Shown: one piece after another, positions 23,639 through 33,145 of the stretch
How the letters are laid out: the number at the start of each line of letters is the position of its first letter
Position numbering within the stretch: position 1 is the stretch's first letter
Source of the DNA: Camellia lanceoleosa
Lineage: Eukaryota; Streptophyta; Magnoliopsida; Ericales; Theaceae
NCBI GenBank assembly: GCA_025200525.1
Contig: JANUSC010000363.1
Location: forward strand, 124,001 to 188,000
DNA length: 64,000 bases
Direction: 5' to 3'
Translations under genes and position numbers: made by a program
The notes under the pieces: model-generated
Told to the model about the DNA's origin: nothing
The model's database searches: none
The model's input: only the letters and a program-made list of their open reading frames with translations

Positions 23639-24040
23639 GGGAAACAAATGCTATACAGCTGCTCCAAAATATGTCAAAAAGCAACTGCACAGTAGTCGAC
23701 AGGGCAAAATTGTCATTTTGACAAAATTGACTGCCGACTGGCACAAAAGAGTGCCGACCAGCACAATATAGTGCCGATGGCAACACTAACCAGCCGGTGG
23801 CCTCTTGCCACTGCCGGTGGTGTGTGGAAATGCCTCACAAGGCATTCCCTGCCCCTCCAAGGCAAACCACAAGTGTTTGGTGCAAAACCAGACATAAAAC
23901 GGTCAAGTTCGGAGGTCCTGAGGTAAGGCGCGTAGCCGAGAACTCCGGGAACTCCAAACAAACACAAACATGGATAATCACCGGGTGTTCAAGCGGTGAC
24001 GTCCAAGTCTTGAGGACGGTCAAAAATAGGGTGTCTATAG

Positions 24041-24055
24041 TTGCCCCTCTTTGAC
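24041..24055 (-). other. Polypurine tract of the inner element
   Basis: TCAAAGAGGGGCAA on the minus strand ends two bases before the LTR start. It marks the 3' end of the internal region and gives the element's orientation. Confidence 0.82.
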
Positions 24056-25294
24056 AGAACTCGGAAGTCATAACAATGACGGGAGTGAATGTCAAAGCCC
24101 AGAGACGACCCATTTTTGACAAGGCCGAAGACTTGGACAAACATGCAAAGCGCAAATGGTTGAACTACAAAGCGCCCTCGTATCCCTTTAGGAATCAAAC
24201 CGGCGTAGTTCGAGCGAACGCATACAAGCCGCAGATAAGGTATCGCCCGTGGCGGGGCAAGATGCAAGACGATGCAAAAGGCGAGCATAACTTATGATCA
24301 TGCAAAGAAAGGCGTAATGAAACACGCATACAGCAGGTTATAAGCTAGCATACACCAAACTACACTACGATGCAGAAAGGATGTAAGAGAATTATGCAAT
24401 TCTCAAAACGTCTCACTCAGAGGATACAATACCTGTGCGGCTCGTCCGGTTGCACCGGCCTCAAATGAGCCGTACATACAATATCGTGCCTGTAAAGAAA
24501 GTAAACTTAACAGGTACAATATTGTTAGCAACATGCATGACAATGCAAGATGAATGCAAAATGATATGCAATATATACAAAATGATGTATGAACAATGCA
24601 AATGATAATGCAATGCAATTGAAACAATGCAAACTACATGCAAAGCAATTGAATCATGATTCAATCATGAGCGATTCGAAACCACGCATATGTCAAGTAG
24701 AATGATGGAAGTAACAAGTCCGTCTACCATAGAACGATGTCTGAACTATGAGTGATGTAGACGGACACAAGGACAAGTATTGGGTGGATTGACATAAGTG
24801 GGGTGACAACCCGCTGAGGAAAGAACAATGATCCTAATGCTGGATGTAGCAATTGCACTACAATGTAATAGAAATGGATATGGCCTGTAGCCAAAACCGT
24901 ATTTTGCCTAGGAAAGGCATGTACACGTACAAGCCATGTCTAACACAGAAAAGGTGCCGCCACCCTCAAACCAAGTTCATCAAGGAATAGGCGCGTACAC
25001 ATGCAGAACTGTGCTTCAACGTGAAAAGTAAGGACACATACCAGACCAAGCTCAACAAGGAAAGGCGCAAGCCATAGATGGAGGATGATGCAGTAGATGC
25101 ATGCAAGCTACAATGCAATGGAAATGGATATTTATAAAGGATGCAGGACATATGCACTATATTACAATGATGCATGACATATGCAATATTTACAATGATG
25201 CATGACTATGCAATATGCTTGTTTGTTTTTGGATTTTTTTGAAATGCATGACATATGCAGTATTTACAAATGATGCATGACAATGCACTATGAT

Positions 25295-25645
25295 GCAACG
25301 ACTATGATTGCAGCTTTCCCTATCTTACCAACAGGGCGATATACTAGGTTGGTTCAGTATCCAGAATTGAGGCGTAAACATGCTGTCTCAACCTATGGGG
25401 CTTCCATACAGATTTCAAGCCGAGGGTACACCCCCTGGGTATTTAAACCAGACTTTAGTCTCGGAAATTCCGAACCTTTACGTTCTAGGCATAAGCCATT
25501 CGAACTCTAGTTTTCACCGTCCCCATTGGTCTCCTAGGAACTCACCGCAAACACAGGCTGGTGGCTTTACCAGACCACCGGAAGTCGTTCGGGCACGACA
25601 AACACCGAAGGAATTGCACCTTCAGAGGATTTAAGGTCTCCTAGA
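25295..25645 (+). other. Unidentified 350-bp non-repetitive segment
   Basis: This segment has no counterpart in the outer element, where the TGCATGACA repeats run straight on. It has balanced base composition and an 84-codon plus-strand frame (25,380-25,634, with PPGYLNQTLVSEIP and a Pro/Ser/Asn-rich tail). The product is not recognised; it may be a fragment of another element's Gag or of a gene. The repeats resume with ATGCAATGCATGACA. Confidence 0.45.
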
Positions 25646-25842
25646 CCGGGATGCAATGCATGACAATGCATGTTTGTTGTGTTTTTTTTTTTTAATGATG
25701 CATGATGTTTTTTGAAATACGCGCCAACGCGCGACTTTTGAATGCATAATGCATGAATTGTGTGTGCTGAAGCAATGAAGGTCTTGCGCGGAGAAGGCCA
25801 AAAGTGACTACCAAGGATACCCGGAGTCTCAAACACAACATC

Positions 25843-25954
25843 TCTCTGCGTATCATACGCAGGAGAGGAAAAAGCAGAGCAAAAGGAAAACTCTCGGCGT
25901 AGTACACGCGAGAGGGGAAAGACAAAAGGCCTCTCAGCGTAGTACACGCGAGAG
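25843..25954. repeat. Three tandem hairpins
   Basis: Three related units of about 45 bp, each with an inverted repeat of the form CTCTCGGCGT, short loop, ACGCGAGAG: 25,843-25,868, 25,891-25,915 and 25,931-25,954, separated by AAAGGCAAAAG-like purine spacers. Base changes in one arm are partly mirrored in the other (TGCGT with ACGCA; GGCGT with ACGCG). Confidence 0.75.
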
Positions 25955-26429
25955 AGGGGAAAGGCAAAAGTGCGAGGCAACGCACATGGGACACGCATGC
26001 CAATGCAAATGAGACGCACATGCCGATGCAAATGGGGCAAATGAGACGCGCGTGTCTCAAAAGATGGAAAATGGAGTGCAATGAGGCACGCGTGCCTCAA
26101 AGGAGATGCAGAACAATGCAAGTGTGACACGCATGCCACACGAAAATGCAAAACGGCGTAAGTCGCAAGGGACGTGCAAGACGGCGCGATGCGATGCACC
26201 AGACAATGTGATGGATGCGTGCAACGCACGCGGGGCAACTTTTGAATCTTGTAAAAGACAAAAGGATACAAAAGGATACAATCTTTGCTTGAATCTGAGT
26301 GCCACGCACAGAAGACACGGTCCGAGGTCAAAACGGAGGCCGGTTGAGCATCGGGGATTCACTTTCTTGCACTTTCTTGAGCTATGAAGACCCAAAACTG
26401 CTCACATGGCCTAAACAAGGCTGTGGGAA

Positions 26430-26914
26430 CACCACCGGCTGGGAGAGGAAGCCACCGGCTGGCCACCGGCTGCAAAATAACTCCACCGGCACAATATTGT
26501 GCCGACCGGCCAAAAATGCCTGATCGGGGGCAGTTCTGCCATTTCACCACGGGTCTTTTAAAAATAGGGTTTCTAACCCTATTTCTTTACTTCTCCACCG
26601 CCGAAAACTATCCCTCTCTCTCTCTAGAGCTTTTTCTCTCCTCATTTCCTTGTTTTCTTCGCGTTCCAAGCCCGTTTCGTCGTCGGATTCGCGATTTTCT
26701 TCGCGTTTTGGACATTTTCCACCGGTTGAAATTCCATTTCGGAGCATCCTTTGCTATTTCCACTTTTTGGGACTTGTTCCCCTCGATTTCTTCTTCATTT
26801 CCGTGCCTTTCCATCTTCCGGCCTTCCCGGCCATTTTCGGCCCGCTCGGGGTTGACTTTTTCGGTTGACTTTTCACATTCCAGCTCTTCCGGCCATTTTC
26901 TCACCACCATTGCC
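26430..26914 (+). promoter_or_regulatory. Promoter and 5' UTR of the inner PMD gene
   Basis: CCACCGGC and GCCGACCGGCC motifs at 26,440-26,512, a TATA-like TTTTAAAAATAG at 26,556-26,567, then a CT-rich 5' leader of about 330 bp. Two TTGAC boxes lie at 26,852 and 26,865, 13 bp apart as in the outer copy, matching the W-box core bound by WRKY factors. AGGGTTTCTAACCCT near the predicted start contains AACCCT, a telo-box-like word. Confidence 0.65.
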
Positions 26915-27592
26915 ATGGCTGACGATGTTCCACACGTCGGGACTCTCCCGGATCACGAAATGGATCCCGGGGTTGAGCTTCTCCCGTTGAGCGAGCGTCC
27001 CTTCGACCCGGTGACATACCGCCCAGCGATTCATGTGCTACCACCGGATGGACTCCGCCATTTTCGCAACTTTGACCGAGCACTGGACCCGGAGCTCCTC
27101 CTACGCGAGCCGACCTCTCACCTATCCTTCGGCGCTTCCGAGGTAACACTCTTTCCTGTTTTACTTTCTGCAATGTAGAACTGTTAACTGTCATAGCTGA
27201 ATCTGTTCTTTAACTGCTTAGCTCTGATATGCTGTTCACCGTAGTAGATTGCAATCATGCTTACAATTGATATCTGTTTAAGACGGACACATGCACACAC
27301 ACTGCACTAGTCTCAATCACCCAAACACACGGCGCACACCGCATTTCACTGCAAACTCACCAACACCCGATAACTGTTTGAATCTGAAAATATGCACGCA
27401 TGCCACATTTGTACTGAACCACTCAAACACGTTGACGCGTTACACGTTGTAGTTCAGTGTAAGCACACCGGCACCCGGTATCTATTTGAATCTGAAAAAC
27501 TTGCACACATGCTAGATTGGCACTGAACCACGGTTTTTTTTTTTCAAAATTGTACATTTCACATTGCTTTGCTGCTATTCATTTGAAAACAG

Positions 27593-28248
27593 GGAGATTC
27601 CCATACCATCCGCGGGTATGGAAACGTCGTGGCTCGAGATTGGTATTTGGAGCTTCCCGAGGCGGTTCGACGCATCGTGGATGAGGCGGGCTTTGGTTCC
27701 TTTGCGGTGCGACGGCCTTCGCTTCTTGCCTCTTCTAGCCATACTGGCGAAGAGGTGGTGGGACACCACCGATTCATTTCACTTATCTGTGACCGGGGAC
27801 ATGACGATGACCCCTTACGATTTCTCGGTGCTCACTAGCATCGGGGTAGGGGGTGATCCGATCCCCTTCGACATCGATATGGATAAGTGGACCGCTACTC
27901 AGGTCTACTTACTTGGCGCGGCTTCGCCTCTCGCCCGTCTAGGTTTTGTCCGCTACTCGTGGTTCGAGGTGCAGTTCCGGGTGCAGCCTCTTCTTGTTGA
28001 CGCGGCTCCGATGACTCAGGAGGCCGTGGATAGATATGCACGTGGCTTTCTGATGTTTTTGTTCAGGACGACTCTCTTCGCCGACCGGGCGAACACAGTG
28101 CCCCTCTGCTTTCTCAGCGCACTGGTGGATGTCCGGGACATCTTGCGTTTCGATTGGGGTGGTGCGGCTCTAGCCACCCTCTACGGCTATATGAGCTCAG
28201 TCTCCATGGCGGAACGATTGCTTTCGAGACTCTTGGCGTGCTTAGGAG
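27593..28248 (+). CDS. PMD exon 2 core (inner copy)
   Basis: Contains the hallmark PMD blocks: RWWDTTDSFHLSVTGDMTMT, then DFSVLTSIGVGGDPIPF, then a RYSWF block, and YARGFLMFLFRTTLFADRAN followed by VPLCFLSALVD and WGGAALATLYGYMSS. In the family these correspond to the conserved pattern of an RW-x-T-x-x-FHL-G-E-x-T-x-T-x-x-D block and the L-x-G-x-x-LFxDK-x-N-x-V / WG-x-A-x-LAxLY block. The first about 110 bases of the exon read in a different frame (ELPEAVRRIVDEAGFG), so a one-base shift lies near 27,700-27,715. The outer copy has the same segment in one frame across that point. Confidence 0.88.
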
Positions 28249-29723
28249 GTACATTTCCTTTTCGCTTTACATTTACGCTTTACATTTTTCGTACTGCACC
28301 TGCACAAGCTGTAGTCTGTTTCACAGCAATTGTATCTTGTACACTGCACACACATACTACCTTTACCGTTGTACCTTGTTCTGCTGTACACTCCACACAA
28401 TACATAACACTGCGGCTCTATTATTTACGCTTTATTTGTGATACGCTTTTTACGATAAACATTACGGTATTCACCTTGCGTTGTGGGTTTACGCCTACTT
28501 CCCTAGGCTCGCTCATGCCGATCTGAGACTCCTCTGGTCGTCCCCTTCTCACGCCCGCTTTGGCGGAGATGCACCGAGGCCAGCGGAGACTTTCACTTCT
28601 TCGCCGCTACTTGACACCATCACTCCCGAGGTATGTTTTACTTGCGATTCATTTAAGCTTCACTTTTCCACTTTGTATATTTGCAATACCGATGGTAATA
28701 AAGCGTATTTCAATTTGAATCACTGGCGACCATAGGCTCCTCGCCCGGCGATGATGCGGGATCGGTTTCGGCGCCGTCGAGACCTCGCGTTCTGGGTTAC
28801 GTTGGAGGGCGATGCAGCCGAACTTAATACTGGCGGCGCTTCTTGCGTCGGACCTTGGGCTTACTGGCGAATAGTCCTGGTGCACCCTCCCGAGCATATG
28901 AGGGACACCGAGCGTTTCACCGCCGAGCAGATGGCAGACTACACCCTTGGTTGGGTGGCGAGCGCTCTGAGGCGGCGACTACTCGAGTGCGTCCGGACCT
29001 TCATCATCACGGCCCCCTGGCGGTGGCGTCGGGCGAGGAGGAGGAGGCGCGAGGAGGCTCGAGTTCATGGCAGTGGGGTTCGTGAGGCGAGGTCGGTTGG
29101 CTGTTCTACGCCGCTTCATTGACCTTAGAGGCGGGATGGGGCGACCTACGAGATCCCCTTTGCTCCTCCACCGGTGATCACGAGCTTGTCGGTGTCCCAG
29201 ACTTGCCTCGGTATGTATTCTTGCATTTTAAATGCAGTTATTTCATTTCAGTTTATTTGATATTCCTCAGAATATTGATGCATCTGATTCCCTTGCAGGC
29301 GTCTTCCGGATACACCCGGCAGTCATTGGAGATGAATGCCTCCATGATGGGGATGATGCAGCGGACCTTCGAGTTCCTAGCCTTTTACGGCCTTCCGGTA
29401 TGTTCTTTCTAACATAGCTTCAAACCACACACAAACTATTTTACATATTCTGATACATAACACAACATCTGATGAACTGCTCACGGCATCTGATATACTG
29501 TACTCACACACTGTATTTTGCACTGATTAGACTGCTCACGGCATTCACCAACTGTACTCATACACTGCACTCTGCACTGATAAACTGCTCACGACATTCA
29601 TACTCTGTATTCATACACTGCATTCTGCACTGTTTCAACTGCTCACGGCATTCATACCCTGTTTTTTCTGCATTGATAAACTACTTCATGTATACTGATG
29701 CATTTGCCTTTTGTGCTTTTCAG

Positions 29724-30008
29724 CCTCCCTTCCCGATCCCTCCAGTGGGTGGTAGCGCTCCATCTGGACCTTCCGTTTCTACTCGGGATGGCAGGATATT
29801 CCCCTGCACCAGAGGAGGGCGTACTTACGTCGGGAGCAGCTCGCGGGCTCCAGTTCCAGACGACGAGTCTGAGGAGGGGGCGGAGGCATCCGAGGAGGAG
29901 GCCGGGGGCAGCTCGGGCTCGGACTCAGACAGTGACACTTCTGGTGATGCTCCTGGACTTCTGCCCAGGAAGAGGGCGAGGACAGATCCCCCGGCGCGAG
30001 GCCGTTGA
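29724..30008 (+). CDS. PMD last exon: proline/glycine region, acidic tail and basic motif
   Basis: Opens after a TTTTCAG acceptor with PPFPIPPVGG, continues to DDESEEGAEASEEEAGG, then a Ser/Asp run (SGSDSDSDTSGD), and ends LPRKRARTDPPARGR before TGA. PRKRAR resembles a classical nuclear-localisation signal. In the outer copy the exon (40,548 to about 40,835) has the same order but is frameshifted. Confidence 0.7.
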   Translation, partial: PPFPIPPVGGSAPSGPSVSTRDGRIFPCTRGGRTYVGSSSRAPVPDDESEEGAEASEEEAGGSSGSDSDSDTSGDAPGLLPRKRARTDPPARGR

Positions 30009-33000
30009 TGATGCTGATGACCCAGACTTTTGCTATTTCTTTTATTTCCCCCTTTTTTTTTTTGTACTTTTCTCTTTTGTTGGTAGATAGAGTACTTTGT
30101 ACTGCCGTAGGCAGATTTTTGTTTCCAAAACTATGTACTTTGAAAAAGATGATATGACATGAAACAAACTTTTTGTCTGAAAAGAATGTTATATCTGTAC
30201 ATATCTACATCTTTCATACTTTGTACTGCATTGCGTCATATTACACCTCAAATGTAAATGATATTGATTTGTTGTCTGAAAATTGAGCAATTGTACTGTG
30301 ATAATCGGATAACCAACCAATTAACAGCAAAGCAACTCATACAAACCACTGCTCAAACTGAATAGACAGCCCATACTCTACTGGGGATTGACCTGCATAT
30401 AGCCCATAACAGTATTCGGTTCATTCTGCACACAGCAAACCCTGAACAAATAACCCCGATCTGACAAGACGGATCACAAAACTGATACGGTTGCAGTTGA
30501 AACACACTTGGGTGTCCCAAATTTTCTCTTTTCTTCTCCTGCTTCGCATGAATGTAGAGAATGGCACAGCATTCTGAGCACAAGCGATTACTTTTTGAAA
30601 AAGGATGGGTTTTCAACCGGGGTATCGAGCCTACCACAGAACACGACGAGACAGACTCAAACAAAGGAACAAAAGGCACACGACCTGACATAATGAGACA
30701 TGCTCGGAAAAGACTCAAAGCCAAAATCAAGGTCGACAAATCAAAAGGCACGACACACAGACATGTTTACAAAAAGACCTCAGATCTCGAGAAGCCAGTT
30801 CCTCCGGGTATTATTCCCACCCTTTCTAATTTGTGATACTCACATCGCTCGGCCCTCAGGCTCGGTTTTTCTCTCAAAACCTTTTTCTCACTTTTCGCTC
30901 AACTTGCTCCTCTCTATTCTTTAATCTCTCATTTTTTTCAATCCCTCCCCAGGGTGATTAATGGATGAATAGGAAATCGCAGATTCACGACCAACACTGT
31001 TAGCTCACGGCAATTTCTTCTGGTGAATAGGGTGCCCTGTTGGCAAGCATGTTAGCAGGGGGAAAGATAGAAGACCTGACTCAATCGTGCCCCTAGTTCG
31101 TCATTTTGACCATTTTTTGTTTTCTAAGACAGTTTTGATCAAAAGTGAGAGTTGGATTAACACACTTATTCGATTTTTCATTTGAAAATCATGTGAATCA
31201 GGCTATGAGCACTGAAAATTCTCCTTTTGGGGTCCAAACATGGTCCAATTTTGAAAATGAAACAGTTTTCGAGCAAATAAGTCAACCTCAGTGAAAATTT
31301 TCAAAAACTATTTTTGCAAGCGATCGATGCTCAAGCGTAGCGGAACTTACCCTCGAGATGCGCAACCTCGGATCGGAGACAATGGAAAATTGCCCCTGGC
31401 TTAAAGGGGGATAAGGCAACGGAAAGTTGCCCCTAGTTTGGACGGTAACTTAGGGCAACTTATGGCAATGGATGGCAACGGAAGGTTGCCCCTTGTTTGG
31501 ATGATGTCACGGCATATCGTAAGCCAATCCTTGTTGATGACAATCGGATCCTCGGACGCGGAGGAGTCAAAGACGGTTTGAATCAATATGTGGACACAGT
31601 CACCTGGAAGGTGTTGGTGGTTTGACTTCAAGAGGAAGTTGGTCACGTAGTTCCAGGTTGCTGCAATTGAGACATTGGATTCGGAGGAGGCAAAAGTGAT
31701 CCAAACCATGACATGGACTGAGACGCTATGGAAGCGTTGGGGGCTGGACTTCGAGATGAAGTTGCCTACGTATCCCAAACATGGGAATCAAGCCTTACGT
31801 AGTTCCGGTTAAGGTACACTCGGGTATTTTAACCTTCACTGTTTAGGCTCTAACTTTTGCCAAGGTGCCCAATGCGGGTTTTCGACCTTGCGAGCTATGT
31901 TTTTCTTTTTCCTTCTTTTTTTCCTTTTCTTTTGCATTTTTATTTCTTTTGCTATATTTTTTCCTCTTTTTTTTTTTTTTTGCTTTTCTTTTTTTCTTTT
32001 ATTCTTTTGCATTTTCTTTTCTTTTCTTTTCTTTGCTCTAACTTTTGCACAGGCGCCTTAGGGTTTTCGGCCCAGCGAGCCTCTCAAAGGGTAAAAGTGT
32101 AGCTTTGTCCATGCCAAATGGTTTTGAGATCCTAAAGTCATCTGAATCCAGGAGAATGGGTGTCATTGATTTGCAGAAAGATCCACCTTTGGCTCTTCGA
32201 GCACATAGGATATTTTTGCCCCTAGTTCGAGGGGTGCTTCTGATCTAGCTTTGCAAGCTTCTTCTGATGAGATCTGATCTTCTTGATCTGACTTTGGTGC
32301 CTCTTGTTCGAGGGTTGCTTTGAATCTGGTCTCACATGCCTCACGTTGTAGTTAACAGATTAAACATTGAGTTTGAGTCCAAGGTTGAAAATGAGGGTCG
32401 AGTCTCGGTGAGAGCGATCCTAAGTGCACAATCTCAAGGCGATTCCACACATGTCTTCGCGGAATTGCATAAAACATTTTTGAAAGTTTTTAAGCGACAA
32501 ATCGCTTATTTGAAGGCGATGTAGGACCAATCTGGATTAAAGCTAGGGTCCTTCTCAGTACTCACGCCGACAAGCATGATTTCATTCATTAAAAGCTTAG
32601 CAGGCCTCTCTTTCTCTCAAAATGATCAAAATTTTGCAAAAACCTGAGGAATTGCTTCCTCTTCGTTTTTATCACCGCAGTGTTCGAAAAGGGTTTTTAT
32701 GAAAGCTTAGGTCATTATGACGATGTTTAAGGCACAAGAAAGTAGGCGAAATGTACTGTCGTTCCATTCACATCTTCCGGCACGGCTAACTCAAATAGCA
32801 ACAAATCTGACACATGATAGCCACGGCTATTTCATTGATTCTTTGGTATAACCGGCTCCTCGGTAACAGGCTCAAAAAAGCAAAAACAACTAATTACAAG
32901 ACAAAAGCGGTGTTTGAGGCAACAACCCGAAACCACGATATACCATACAAGAGGTGACTCATTACAACAAGGCAGACTTTGTAAGCAAAAAAGTGACTCA

Positions 33001-33145
33001 ATCTGAGAGACAGACTCAAAACAAAACAAAAATGACTCAACACCCAAGTCGGGATTTACAAAACTAAGCGTTGGCGGTGCTCAAAAATGCGTGCCAACGC
33101 CACATCAAAAATGTACCATACCGCCATGAGCGGTTCACCTTCTGA
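30009..33145. other. Non-coding middle of the inner element (between PMD 3' end and Gag)
   Basis: Pol would be expected here in an autonomous element, but I find no protease, RT, RNase H or integrase motif on either strand. Visible structure: GGCAAC/GTTGCC hairpins at 31,415-31,490, a tandem repeat of about 120-150 bp at roughly 31,540-31,830 containing TACGTAGTTCC, and a pyrimidine tract at 31,898-32,036 (purine-rich on the element strand) flanked by direct repeats. The PMD terminator region just after 30,008 is T-rich. Confidence 0.7.
31898..32036 (-). other. Long polypurine tract (element strand) flanked by direct repeats
   Basis: About 140 bp almost wholly T/C on the plus strand. The flanks share CTCTAACTTTTGC, then GGGTTTTCG and GCGAGC (31,848-31,897 and 32,037-32,085). 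The outer element has the same arrangement at 42,847-43,080. Possible explanations are a slippage product or a secondary plus-strand priming site. Confidence 0.55.

Larger units (their letters stand above)
20294..24039 (-). repeat. 3' LTR of the inner element (LTR1)
   Basis: 3.75 kb. On the plus strand it runs from TGTAACAGG to GGTGTCTATA; the last bases correspond to TGTAGACACC with one substitution when read on the element strand. Boundaries are set by the GTCGC duplication on the left and the polypurine tract on the right. The LTR contains no coding region. Most of its length is R-U5, since the TATA box lies only about 465 bp from its U3 end. Confidence 0.88.
24056..26429. other. Non-coding interior of the inner element upstream of PMD
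   Basis: Homologous to 16,501-18,994. It lacks the 414-bp duplication and most of the poly-T array and contains a roughly 350-bp segment (25,295-25,645) not seen in the outer copy. A set of three hairpins lies at 25,843-25,954. No domain-bearing reading frame is present. Confidence 0.7.
26915..30008 (+). pseudogene. Plant mobile domain (PMD) gene carried antisense in the inner retrotransposon; six exons
   Basis: Proposed exons, by GT/AG and comparison of the two copies: 26,915-27,142, 27,593-28,248, 28,481-28,630, 28,736-29,210, 29,299-29,397, 29,724-30,008. Exons 2-4 carry the PMD fold, best seen in exon 2. Exon 5 encodes a conserved 33-residue helix-like segment and exon 6 an acidic tail ending near PRKRAR. 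Damage: a one-base frameshift near 27,700-27,715, an apparent register change near the end of exon 2, the intron 2 acceptor reading CG instead of AG (28,479-28,480; the outer copy has AG), and frame breaks in exons 3-4. The intact ancestor was probably a nuclear protein. Its role for the element is unknown; regulation of host silencing is a guess based on what PMD proteins do in Arabidopsis. Confidence 0.85.

Noticed and set aside
26568..26582. Interstitial telomere repeat
   Set aside because: Only one AGGGTTT and one AACCCT occur, not a tandem TTTAGGG array; at most a telo-box-like promoter word.
26384..27178. 264-codon frame that includes PMD exon 1
   Set aside because: It starts upstream of the TATA-like element and reads through the CT-rich leader and into intron 1. 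The conserved start shared by both copies is the ATG at 26,915 (MADD).
27564..28526. 320-codon frame taken as a single-exon gene
   Set aside because: It begins inside intron 1 and runs into intron 2. Comparison with the outer copy shows the real exon is 27,593-28,248, with its first part in another frame.
30009..33145. Possible degenerate pol in the inner element
   Set aside because: I looked on both strands for protease DTG/DSG, the RT DD box, RNase H and integrase HHCC/DDE motifs and saw none; the sequence is dominated by non-coding repeats conserved between the two elements.
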